Position numbers and translations under genes: made by a program
Origin: Podospora comata
Lineage: Eukaryota > Ascomycota > Sordariomycetes > Sordariales > Podosporaceae
Length of the DNA stretch: 64,000 nucleotides
NCBI GenBank assembly: GCA_017354895.1
Contig: CP071495.1
Coordinates: 3,269,001-3,333,000 of the forward strand
Direction of reading: 5' to 3'
Notes under the pieces: model-generated
Databases searched by the model: none
Told to the model about the DNA's origin: nothing
The model's input: only the letters and a program-made list of their open reading frames with translations
In this document: in pieces, positions 35,295 through 45,482 of the stretch
Layout of the letters: every line of letters starts with the position of its first letter
How positions within the stretch are numbered: position 1 is the stretch's first letter

Positions 35295-37843
35295 CTACTC
35301 CGGAGGGGCCAAGCCCGTCAACCCCCCAGCCAACCCTTGCATCCTCCTCCCCAGCAAATCATCCGAACTCGCCAACCTCTTGACCAAACCCCCATTGTCA
35401 CCATCGGCCCTCGCCGTCCTGACTCTTCTCTTCTTCTTCTTTTGCCCCCCCGAACCAGAGCCACTCCCGGACCCGCTATCCGCCCCATCACCTGAAACCA
35501 TAACCTTTGGCAGTTCCTCTGTCCCATTAACCTTCCCATTCGTCAAAACCGACGTAGTCGACGCTCTCTCCCTCGTCTTTCCAGGAGCGGCAGAAACAGC
35601 AGGGCCCGGCCGCGACCTACTCATCCTCATCTCCAGCCCCCCATCGCCCTCGGTCCCATCCGTCACAGCCGTCGCCCCGCTATCCCTCCTCCCCCTCTGG
35701 TGGTGTGGCGTCCGGTAGTTCATCTCCTGAGTATGAACCCTATCCTCACCCCCCTCATTCCTGCTGCTTCCCCTCCCCCTCTCTTCCCTCCTCCTCCTCC
35801 GTCTCTCCCCCTCTCTAAACCCCTCCTCTATCCAACTCCCCGTCTTGTCAAACAACCCCCATGCAGGCGGGTAAACAGAAGGAAACTGCAAAAACCCGTG
35901 GCTAATCCCCGGTATGAGCGCCACTTCCGCAAACGAATTCTCGTTGAACCCTTCTGTCAACGCGTCAGTGTCGCGGTATTCGTAACGGGTGCCGTTGCTG
36001 GCCATTTGTGCCGCCTTGACGCGGCGGAGGCGGCCGGCGAAGATGACGGTGTCGTCTACCAACGGGTCTCTTTCTCCGGTCAAGAAGTAAGTTTTGGGAA
36101 AACGGGACAGCAGGACGTCTGGACACAAAATAGGACACAAAAGGTAGTCTTGGCTGAAGTCGGGACGGTTGTGAGGGCCGACGTAGAGGATGATCATCGC
36201 GCGCATCATTTCTGGTGTTAGGACTCTGTCGTTGAAGTAGGAGATCATGCTTGACATTGCGAGGCGGGTTTTGAGGGGGGAGGGGTGGTGGGAGGTGGAT
36301 GGCTGTTTCTTTTTGCCGGAGGAGGCGGTTTGGTCGAGGGAGGTGGAGGAGTGAGGGGGTGTGGTGGGGAGGGATTTGGGAGACAGAGGGAGGGGAGAGG
36401 TAACCGGGGGGAGGTGGAAGGTTGTCGATCCGGCGTGGGCGTATTGTGGTGCGGGAGAGAGACACGGTTCCCGGTTGCGGAGGATAGCATGTTCGTCTGG
36501 GTTGAGGTTGGCGGGGTCAAAGTTGACGGCGGTGGAATCCGAGTCCGGAAGGGTACCCGAGCTGATGTTGTTGTTGTTGTTGTTGTCGTTGTTGTTGCCG
36601 GGTGTGCCGTCGTCTTCGTCGTCGGATTGGTGGGGGGTGCCGACGAGGTCGTTGTACTGCATTGTCTTGCGTTGGAGGACGCGTTTGTTGGTGCCGCGCA
36701 TGCGCCGGTCTTTGATGAGGGCCATTTGCTCGTCGCTCATCCAGCTGCCGATGTTCATGTCCAATGCTGGGTAGAACAACACCAAAGCTTCGGGGATGGG
36801 GAGGTCGGTTTGCCCTTGAAAACGCCGGATGGGACTGCTGCCGCTTTCGGTGATCATAATCGTCATTGCCGTCGCCAATGTACCGCCGGCGCTGTCACCA
36901 GTAATGACCACCCTGGGAACCTGCTCCCCGCTCATTCCCACGCACCTCCCCTTTGACCTAATCAACGTGCAGTAAACATCATAACACTCATTCAGCGCGT
37001 ACGGAAACGGGTACTCGGGCGCCTTTTTGTAATCCAAACTCAAAATCGGCAGCCCCGTCTTCGCCGCCCAAGCAAACAGCTTATCGTCATTGCACCTCGG
37101 GTCCATAGCCACAAACCCACCCCCAGGAATATCAAGCACAAGCTGGTTATGTCCCTGCTCCTTCAGCACGCTGAGCGGCCCGTCAAAATACAGCCACCCC
37201 TCCACCGGCTCCTTATAATCACTGGTACTCGGCCTAGGTATCCTCACCTGCCTAGGCGGCCACTTTGTCATTCTCGGCCGGACCAACCCCTGCAGCGTCC
37301 TCAAATAAGGGGACTCGACCCCCTTATTCCAGCTAACCCTCAGATGATCGACAGTGATATTCCCCCTGACCTTTCGCACCTTTTCATCAGCCTTTTCTGC
37401 CGCCACCATGTAAAACAGCGAGAAGACGATACTGGCGGCATCACGGAGCCATTTTGTCTTGATGGGCATGGCGGTCCAGAAACCTGCGTCTAGGGCAGTG
37501 AGGATCCAGGTGGCACGGAAGTAGGTCGCGTCGTACATGTTGGCTAGGGGGTCGGGGGAGGCGAGGCCGACGAGGGTGGAAAAGTTGCGGGCTGAATAGA
37601 GGTAGAGCATGGTGATTGTGAGGGTTTGCCAGAAGGTGAGGCGTCTGGAGAGGCATTTTGAGAAGAAGCGTACGATTGGGGGACCGTTTTTGTTGCCTCT
37701 GTTTGGGTTGCTATTAGCAAGGTGCTCTGTTGCAGGGCAGAGAAAACATACTTGAGGAGGTAGGCTGTCCAAAATGCCAGGACAGCCAGAACCTGTAGAC
37801 GGCGGGACTTGACGGATGGTCGCCCCAAGACGTGGTCAATCAT
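35295..37843 (-). CDS. HSL-family alpha/beta hydrolase (esterase/lipase-like), membrane-anchored
   Basis: Two exons, 37843-37752 and 37698-35295, 831 residues; the 53-nt intron has a GTATGT donor and a GCTAATAG branch site. Exon 1 encodes a hydrophobic segment (LQVLAVLAFWTAYLLKY) that probably anchors the protein. The hydrolase core has the oxyanion region as IPGGGF, followed by LDYKKAPEYPFPYALNE, the nucleophile elbow GDSAGG (Ser near residue 300), the acid in GERDPLVDD (near 577) and the His in GISHGF (near 630). A long low-complexity insert with an Asn run separates the Ser and Asp parts, and a charged Ser/Gly/Lys tail follows the His. The order and motifs match the hormone-sensitive-lipase family, but the usual first residue of HGGG is Pro here. 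The substrate is unknown; steryl or acyl esters are possible. Confidence 0.85.
36558..36602 (+). repeat. (GTT)n microsatellite encoding Asn run
   Basis: GTT units interrupted by one GTC, read on the - strand as an Asn-rich loop in the insert of the hydrolase. Confidence 0.9.
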
Positions 37844-39826
37844 GGTGGCGGTTGAGTGGTGGTGGTGACGGCCACCTTCACCGTTGACCGTTGAACGTTG
37901 TGTGTTTTGCTAGACAGTCAGACGTTGAGCAGCTTGTGGTGCTATCACGGGCGTTGGAGATTGGAGATGCGGCTTAAGGCGGTTCAAGGGATGGTGGTGT
38001 GGTTGCTGACAAGAGACAAGACACAAACAAAGACAGTGAAATCTGAGACAAACAAAGAATTCAAGTCTTGTGGGAAGAATGGTAGGAAATTCTCGAGACA
38101 GTCCGTCAGCAAGGAGCTAGTGTACAAGATAGAAAGGATAGACACGAGATGTGTGTCGAACATGAAAAAAAAAAAAAAAAGAGAAAAACGACCTCAAAAT
38201 GGCACATGGCCTGCCCAGCTCCGGCGGTCTAACCTGTTCCCATCTCTGGTTTCCGAGAATCCAATGAGCAAGAAAAGCACAAGCGGAAAAAGCGGAGGTT
38301 TGAACGGGTGACGGGCTGTTTCGTTCCAGGCACCGTCCGCACGAATCATGGCGTCACGGGGTGTCGCTGCTCTTGATCATGCTGAGCTGAGAAAAGGCAG
38401 TGCTTTTGGCATGTGATTCAGCCAGGAACTGGGAGCCAGCAGCCTTGTCCATTGCTTGCGTGGGGGTGGGGTTTTGGGTTGAGCGGAACCCCGACCGAAA
38501 CCCCGCAGCCACCTCCACTCCCGTTGATTTGCATCGGTTTTTTTCTGGGGAAATGGAGTTCAATGCTTCTGTGGACATGGGGAACCTGTTTTCTTACGAC
38601 TTCGATTATCTGGGCATTTGTCTGTCTTGAATGATTAACAGCCACAGAGGTAGAACAAGGGTTCATATTTGGTGCCGACAGCCATCTGCAGGATCAAGTG
38701 ACGCACAGTAAAAGAAAAGCCGTGAAATCCAAGACACCGACTGCATGCATCGCCGTCAGGGAACACAGCATGTGCCGACTCCGGGGCAGCTTTGGTCGGA
38801 ACCCGGCGCCGGGAATTTTGGCTTGGGTGTTGCACTGAGAGACGGACCAGTCCTGATTTGGGGCTAGGGCAATGCTTCTTTTTGCTTGTGATCGAGTGTT
38901 GGGTTCGCAGTTGTGATATTCGGGCACATTACGACGAAGGCAATTGCAAAGAAAGTGGCAGAAGATCCATTTGTCTGGCTGAAAAAGAAGTCTACTGAAA
39001 TGAGACATCACATGGTGATACATGAGCTAATCCAGCTTGCACTTGATCTTTCGATAGCTTCGTGTAGCGACAGGCAGACAGCAACTGGATTGTTACTCGA
39101 GTCGCAAGCATGTGACTGTGTCTAGGGGACAGGCATATCTCTGACAATTCATTCTCTTGTGAAACCCAAGTTTAAGGCATCTTCAATAATCACGGGTCAG
39201 GCGGTGAGGCTTCTCTTCCCAATGGCTCAGCAAAACCAAGCACACAGTGAAAAAGGCAAAACATCAAAAATTGCGACCGGGACGGACCCGAAGGCCAATC
39301 CATGACGGAGAACTCCTCGCTGTGCAATGAAGGCTCCCCGCCATACTTTGAGAATTTCTTGATCCTCCCAAAGTCAATCAAGGTAAGTATGAAGAAGAAA
39401 AGAAAAAAAAAGAGGAAGAGGGTTGGGGGGGAGGGGAGCCCTCCATATATACTCAGGTGTCATGGGTCCGTGCACTGCTGCAAATCCCCAACAGAGTGCG
39501 AAAAGTCCGAGCGCCCTGTGGATGCCAGCTGGTGAACCGTGCCCTGAGATGAGAAAGACTTCCAGCTGCCGTGCGCTGAAGCTTCAACTGGCAACCTCTT
39601 TTGTCTGACCTCATCGGCAGAGGTGGCAGCTCCTTGCTTTGCGCCTTCATCGCCCATCCGCCAGGCCATCGCACTGCACGTCACGCAGCGCAGCCATGCC
39701 CGTCACTAGCAGAAGTCAATTAGAGAATCATGCACTGACGCGGACACGATAGCGCCCGCCGCCCGACCCCAGTCATCCCCTATCCAACTTCCACACAGTC
39801 GTTATCTTTCCTATCCAGCAGCCACC
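37844..39826. other. Divergent intergenic region between the hydrolase and DLT1 genes
   Basis: Two kilobases that must hold two divergent promoters. A poly(A) run lies at about 38165-38180. No recognisable gene or RNA was seen. Confidence 0.6.
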
Positions 39827-41332
39827 ATGGCCCGAATGTCTGCCGCCTCCTTTCTTTTCGTCATCGTTTACAACTTTTTCTACTACGCCCTATACCTCGT
39901 CTGCATTGCCTTTCTCGTCGTCACCCCCGCCGATCTAATCCAGCAAGCCTTCGCAAAGAAACAAAACTGGAACATCTTGGTCGTCACTGTCTGCTACGTC
40001 GTTACTGTGTTGGTCATCTTCTTTATCTACGTTACCAGAATCTACATCAGCCGCAGTGTTCTCTCGTCAATACCCAAGAGCTGGATACCCATCGACAAGG
40101 GCGATGTACCGCGCAGCGTCAGGGAGATGATTGTGGAGGGGCTGAGCAGGAGCGCTGCCATTGCTTACGAGGCCAGGCCGAGAGTCCCGCACCCAATGAT
40201 ACAACCAGTAACGACACATACGGGAACCGTCGAAGAGAAACAGAAATCCAGCTGGAGGGGAAAATGGAGGAGTAAAAGCAGTGGAAGCGGAGGGGCCGTG
40301 TCTGTCATTGAGGGAGGAGATGCGATTGGTCTCGAAATGGGCATGCTCCCTGATCAACAACAGCAGCGTGCCGTATGGGGAGACATTGAACACCCTGGTT
40401 GGTCATCACCGGTATCAACGGGTTTGCCCCCGAACCTGCAGTACTCGACCGTTGTATCCGAACTTCCGAATCTTATCGAAGCCAAGGCGCTCACCCTTGC
40501 GCCACCGGATCCAGACTCACGTACCCTGCCTCCAACACTTGACCCAGAAGCTGTCGCCATGTTGCAAAGGCCAGAAGGAGGAGTAGGACTCAGGGAATAC
40601 TTGGGTCTGTTGACCGAGATGGGGGTTCTGACGGCATCACCGACGACCACCGATTTCCTGTCGCAGTATGAACGAGCCCGATTCTCAGCCAGACCGCTGA
40701 CCAGTGACGAGTTCCGAGAGTTGATGCATTTGTTTGCTGAAGTTTTGAGAAGCATGCAACCTTTTGATCCAGTCCTCGCTTATGACGATTACGACGATGA
40801 CTCGTTTGATGATGGAATCCCACAGGGAGAACGAGAAGGCGAACAGACACAGTCAGAGAGTGATATAGATAACGATGCGCCGAGAGGAACCAGTCCTTCT
40901 AGTGCAGGGCAGAGTTTGCATTCGGGCTTGGGTCTGGGGATAGGGATTGGTCAGAATGCCGGTGGTGATAACGACAGTCTGGGCGGGAAAAGCTCCAGTG
41001 CCTCAACGACATGGAGTGAGGGTCGTGGTTCAAGACATCTGAGACCTGGGATGGGAGTGCGAAACTCATCTGCCAACACCTGGCTGTACCAGACTGCGCC
41101 AACAACGCCAAAAAGCACCAGACATGCTGGAGTGTCCGATTCCAGTGGCGACAGTGACGCAAACTCGTTTGCGCAAACCAGACATCCATACCAAGTTGAC
41201 GGCACCAGCGGCAGTGGCAGTGGAAGAAGTGTACGATCAGTAGGAACAACCGGAAGCGGAGGATCAGTCATCAGGCTGGCTGCCGATGGGGATGGAACAG
41301 ACTTGCCATATGTGTTTACCGGTGTGAACTGA
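39827..41332 (+). CDS. DLT1: Dlt1-like (defect at low temperature) membrane protein
   Basis: Single exon, 501 residues. ATG 39827 has a strong CACC context. Two hydrophobic helices lie at about residues 7-33 and 47-70, flanking VTPADLIQQAF. The conserved stretch after the second helix (ISRSVLSSIPKSWIPIDKGDVP, then SAAIAYEARPR) matches my memory of fungal Dlt1 proteins. The rest is polar: an acidic patch (DDYDDDSFDD) and a Ser/Gly-rich tail. The yeast homologue is known only by its cold-sensitive phenotype, so the biochemical role is unknown. Two transmembrane segments with a long C-terminal tail are seen; which side of the membrane the tail faces is not evident. Confidence 0.82.
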   Translation: MARMSAASFLFVIVYNFFYYALYLVCIAFLVVTPADLIQQAFAKKQNWNILVVTVCYVVTVLVIFFIYVTRIYISRSVLSSIPKSWIPIDKGDVPRSVREMIVEGLSRSAAIAYEARPRVPHPMIQPVTTHTGTVEEKQKSSWRGKWRSKSSGSGGAVSVIEGGDAIGLEMGMLPDQQQQRAVWGDIEHPGWSSPVSTGLPPNLQYSTVVSELPNLIEAKALTLAPPDPDSRTLPPTLDPEAVAMLQRPEGGVGLREYLGLLTEMGVLTASPTTTDFLSQYERARFSARPLTSDEFRELMHLFAEVLRSMQPFDPVLAYDDYDDDSFDDGIPQGEREGEQTQSESDIDNDAPRGTSPSSAGQSLHSGLGLGIGIGQNAGGDNDSLGGKSSSASTTWSEGRGSRHLRPGMGVRNSSANTWLYQTAPTTPKSTRHAGVSDSSGDSDANSFAQTRHPYQVDGTSGSGSGRSVRSVGTTGSGGSVIRLAADGDGTDLPYVFTGVN

Positions 41333-42077
41333 GAGAGTGCTGCTTATTATGTAGGATTATGGGATGAAGCAAGGCGTTTTTGGTGGGACTATGGTTAGTA
41401 GATGTAGGATCTTTTTGACGTAGTATATAATGATAATGTATTTCCAGGTAATTACTCCTGATATCAGGTTTGATGTTCATGATGCGCCACATGGAAGACA
41501 ACGAGCCACTTTTACATCAGCAAATATCCGATTTGCCAAGACAGCCACCCCCTTGTGCCCCCACTTTTGTTAGGGAAAAGGGGTAAACAAAACATGGGGT
41601 TGCTATGTGAGGTTGTGCTACGGGTGGGAGAGACTAAGACATTACACAGCATTGTTGAAGCGACATAAAAGGTTTAGGGAAGAATGATGAAGGAGCTGTT
41701 TGCTTAATGAAACTAAATGTACGTGGATAAAGCATGTTAGATATCAGATGTGTCATGGACAGACGCGAGGTTGGAGCTGACTGTGTGATTTTTGGGGCGA
41801 TATTGGGAAGGGAAGATTCAAAGAAGTCTGGTGAAGTCGCTTGAGAAAATATGTGTAGTTTGTCGGTGGGACAGAAAGCTGTCTTGCAGCTGTTGGGAGC
41901 AACTCTTGTTAGGACTGGTACTGAGACGCATTCCGACTTCTTACAAACGGATTAAAACCACACAGCTACAGAAACTCCATCTTCTCACCCAAGAGACCAC
42001 GGGAAAGTACGCCGCCTTTCTGCTTCCTCCCAGTGTAATCCCAACTCAACCCATATCCCCATGATTGCTGGGACAGC
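41333..42077. other. 3' flank of DLT1
   Basis: Presumed DLT1 3' UTR and spacer; only short frames are present. Confidence 0.6.
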
Positions 42078-42511
42078 AGGAAATTTACGCTCGAGGTCTC
42101 GGACTATCATACTCCCGTTTACGAATCCTCCTTTTTCATCCCCGAGCTTCTCGACCCTGCCACTGCCCAGACCTACCTGGGGTCGTTCCGCCACGAGCAC
42201 CGACAATACCTCCAAGGTAACAAAGGTTACCGTTAGGCCATTGCAAACATTCACCATTACCGCTCTGGAGCCCCTGCTCTCATCGGATAGGCCTAGGGTG
42301 GAAATCCCGCTCCCGGGCGCTGCCGAACGCAGACTGCCAGAAGGGACCAATTATCATGAAGCTCGCCGACGGGACCTGTACAGTTAGACAGGAGCTTCTC
42401 GACACTGTAGTACCATCCACACCACGGTACGATAACCTCAGACACTACCCCGCGGCCATCCCCGAAAATCCGAAGTCCGGCGGTTGGGCTTCGAACTGGA
42501 GAAGGATCTGA
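42078..42511 (+). other. Unresolved coding-like island, possibly two exons of an unrecognised or decayed gene
   Basis: In one frame, 42081-42216 reads as a protein-like stretch (KFTLEVSDYHTPVYESSFF, then IPELLDPATAQTYLGSFRHE). A GTAACA donor at 42217 and an acceptor ending GCAG at 42332 would join it in phase to a second stretch (KGPIIMKLADGTCTVRQELL, then YDNLRHYPAAIPENPKSGG) that stops at 42509-42511. No start codon is found in frame: a TAA lies just upstream, so a further 5' exon would be needed. The other two + frames and one - frame are also open for about 100 codons here, so the reading is uncertain. It could be a small gene, a relic, or chance. Confidence 0.25.
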
Positions 42512-44048
42512 CGATGGGGTTGGTTCGTGCTCTGTAAGAGGGGGAGTTTGGGAAGGAGGGTGCAGTGGCGGGGTCCGGTTTGTAGGTGACTTTTGGGGAG
42601 GGGGTGGTGAGATTGATGTTGTTTTGAGGGGTGATGTGAGGGGGTTGGCTGGGATTGAGGTCAATAGCTAAGAAAGACGAGGAATGGGGGGAAGATGGTG
42701 TTGGGGACGGCTTAAATCAACGGGATACTGGGATTGGACTGGAAAAAGACTTTGTCTGAGCTTGTCTAGGAACAACTGTGGGGCTTTTATGGCTGGATCG
42801 GGACTGTTAAAAGGGCTTATGGTAACTTTGTTGGCTTCTTTCGATTATACGGAGCAGGATTGTTTTTTACTGTTTTAGTCGAAGGGTTTTTCTTTTAGTA
42901 GAATCTGCCGTTATAGCTATTCCTTCCGGATTAAAGACTATGCAAGTCCCACCTCAATCTTCTCCTTGCGGCTGCTTACCTTATATCACAAAATGAAAAA
43001 GCCTTGCGAATATACATCATCACTTTCCCTTTCAACCTTTTCTTTGGGATTTTCTTGTCGCAGTTGCTCTTGTTCGATGCTTCTGTCTTTGGTGGGTCTG
43101 GCTTCAATGGGCCACTATCTGAGCAAACAAGAACCCAAAATTACCTCGTGCCTTCGGCACAGCAGTTATCCTGGGAGGTTATTCCTGTTGTTGAGTGAGG
43201 GTACCAAGCCCTGTACACTGATGTGAGCGACATATCGCCTTGATCACCCAGCAGCTTTGGTGTATCAAAACCTCGACGGCTCCAATATGACGCCCGAATC
43301 TGCTGACGATTAAACTCGAACATGGTGTCTTCTGGCATGTGCTTCCGTCGATAATGTTTGAATTCCGTGACCCATAACGGAATTGCGGTAATACTCAATG
43401 GTAGTCTGGTTCAGTGGTCTGAACAGTTCCTCACACTCGTTATCTCGGCGATCTGGAGCAGCTCAGCACCCTTGGTTTGATTGTAACGATTTCCTATGTA
43501 TCTTGACGTCCTGATTCAACTGTTGCTATCCCTCCTGTGTATTCCATGTGTGCACATTTCGAGTCTCATGTCCGTAATCACCAGTCCGCTGCTCCATATT
43601 CCCAGCTCACACCACCCACCGCCGGCCATCACCAGCTCCCATCCCCAGTCCTCATCCCCAGCCCTGCCAGCTCCTTCCCGCTTACCTCAGCCGCTGTGAG
43701 TCACCCTCCTCAGCCGCCCCAGACCCGCTCAACACCTTGCAACCGCCCCGGCACCCTCCCCGGCACCTGCGGTCAATCCACACCGGCTTCCGACCCCACA
43801 ATTCCGGCCAGACTGTCGCCAAACCGGAGCTACCTCCAAAAATTTCCGTCGGTCCTCCCTCCCTCTCTCTATTCTTCTTCATCCGCAACCAAAAAACAAC
43901 GCCGGAACCGCCGGCAGCACAAACCACCACCCACCAGCGACGACATTCCCGTAAGTATCTTCGCTTCCACGCCCTGCTCTTGATCAGCTGGGACCAAAAT
44001 ATCTCGTCTGCCAACGCTTCAACTTTAGAAGAAAATCGAATAAAAAAA
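42512..44048. other. Region upstream of the coiled-coil protein gene
   Basis: Likely promoter and leader of the gene that starts at 44049. The segment 43600-43950 is C-rich and looks like a leader. No further gene is seen. Confidence 0.55.
43951..44028 (+). other. Probable 5' UTR intron of the gene starting at 44049
   Basis: A strong donor GTAAGT at 43951 and a pyrimidine-rich acceptor ending TTTAG at 44028 bound a 78-nt stretch lying 20 bases before the ATG. Confidence 0.55.
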
Positions 44049-45255
44049 ATGAGCGGGCAATCCCCCACCGGGCGCGAAACCTTCTCGCTGCTCCCAGCGG
44101 CCGCGGGCTCCCCCTCCCGCAGCGAGTCGACTCCCTCTCTCTCCGGGGAGGAGGCTCAGGTGCTCGAGGCCGTGGCCGTTTCTGTTTCTCGGCCTCCTGC
44201 TGCTGTTGTTGTGACTGTTGGGATTGCAACAAGGGCGGTGGAGGCTGGGGAGCAGACTGGTCCGTCTGCCGCCGAGGCGGATTCTGACTCTGAGACGCTC
44301 ATGGGCGAGGAGGAGGAGGAGGAGGAAGCTGAGGCGGACGGCTCCGGGTCGTCTTCGTCGGGGGGCGCTGCTACTCGCAGTAGCTTTCTGACTCCGGGGT
44401 GTGACCAGGGGATTGGGAAGGTGCTCGAGGATTTGAGGAAGGCGGAGGAGGCGAACAGGCGGGAGTGGGAGGAGAGGGAGAGGGCGAGGGTGGAGAGGGA
44501 GGAGGAGGTGAGGAGGTTGACGGGTATGTTTCTTCCTTTTTCTCTTCTTGTTTGATTTCATCGTGGCTTTCTGGATTTGGAACGAGTCAGTTTTGACTTG
44601 GGCTTTTGTTGCTTTGGACTCGGCAAAGTTGCCTTGGGGTGGACGAGCACACTCACCTTGCCTTTTGCTTTTTGTTCCATCTTCGAGTCTGGTCTCAATC
44701 CCGGCAAGTAGCCTTGAGATGGAAGAACACACACACCTTTCCTCATCCTCGAGTCTTTGGCATCGGCCTCGTGCTCAGATGGTTTGGGGCAATAGCTGGA
44801 CTTGGACTTGGTCCAAGCATGGTTGATTGCTCGGGTTGCTCTAGCATCATTGCTCTTCAACAGCATGGCCGTTTGATGCTTGACCCTTTGGCTTTCCCGT
44901 TCCTTTCTTTTCATGTTTCTTCCAATTGTAGCCGCCGACTTGACTTTGATTTCAAGTTTGGTTGCTTGCTCGGACAGTGTTGTTGATTGTTGACTGGGCG
45001 ATCTCACCATGATCAACTTGTTTCTCTTGCCTTTCGTTCCATCCTTCTCTCCCGAGTGGGTGGGTAGCTGGTTGGATTTCTGTTAGAGCTGTGTTCCTCT
45101 TTTAGTTAGGATATAGAAAGAAGATCGAAGTCAGGATGAATGCTAACGTCACTTGCACAGAAGAGAGAACTGCGGCGGTGGTTGGGTGGCGTGCTGGCGT
45201 GGAAGTTGAGACGGGTGAGCCGGTACGTGAACAACGACAACAATGCCTGCAGTAA
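44049..45255 (+). CDS. Unrecognised acidic/coiled-coil protein
   Basis: I do not recognise the family. Exon 1 (44049-44523) encodes a Ser/Ala/Val-rich N-terminus, a Glu run (GEEEEEEEAEAD), a Ser/Gly stretch, then a charged helix likely to form a coiled coil (VLEDLRKAEEANRREWEERE and onward). It ends in phase at a GTATGT donor. The best continuation is 45161-45255, after a branch site GCTAAC and the acceptor TTGCACAG, encoding EERTAAVVGWRAGVEVETGE and a stop; this would give 189 residues. The implied intron is 637 nt, very long for this genome, so further small exons may be hidden inside it, or the first exon may be translated a few codons into the intron. ATG 44049 follows an A-rich leader. 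Confidence 0.5.
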
Positions 45256-45482
45256 TTACAGGGCAGGCCTAGGGACCAGTCACTGATGGGACAATAGGTG
45301 GTGGCAGGGAGCGCTGGGGTGGTGGGACCGCAAGGGTCTGCCTTAAAAGGCGACCTCGACGCTCCTCGGCAAACACTCTCCTCTTCACAGCCCAGCGAAG
45401 ACGAAGCGTGAGTGTCCCGACCTACCTCCCGCCCTTTCGACTCGATCTTTTTGCTAATATCCTAATATCCCCAAGTAGCAAC

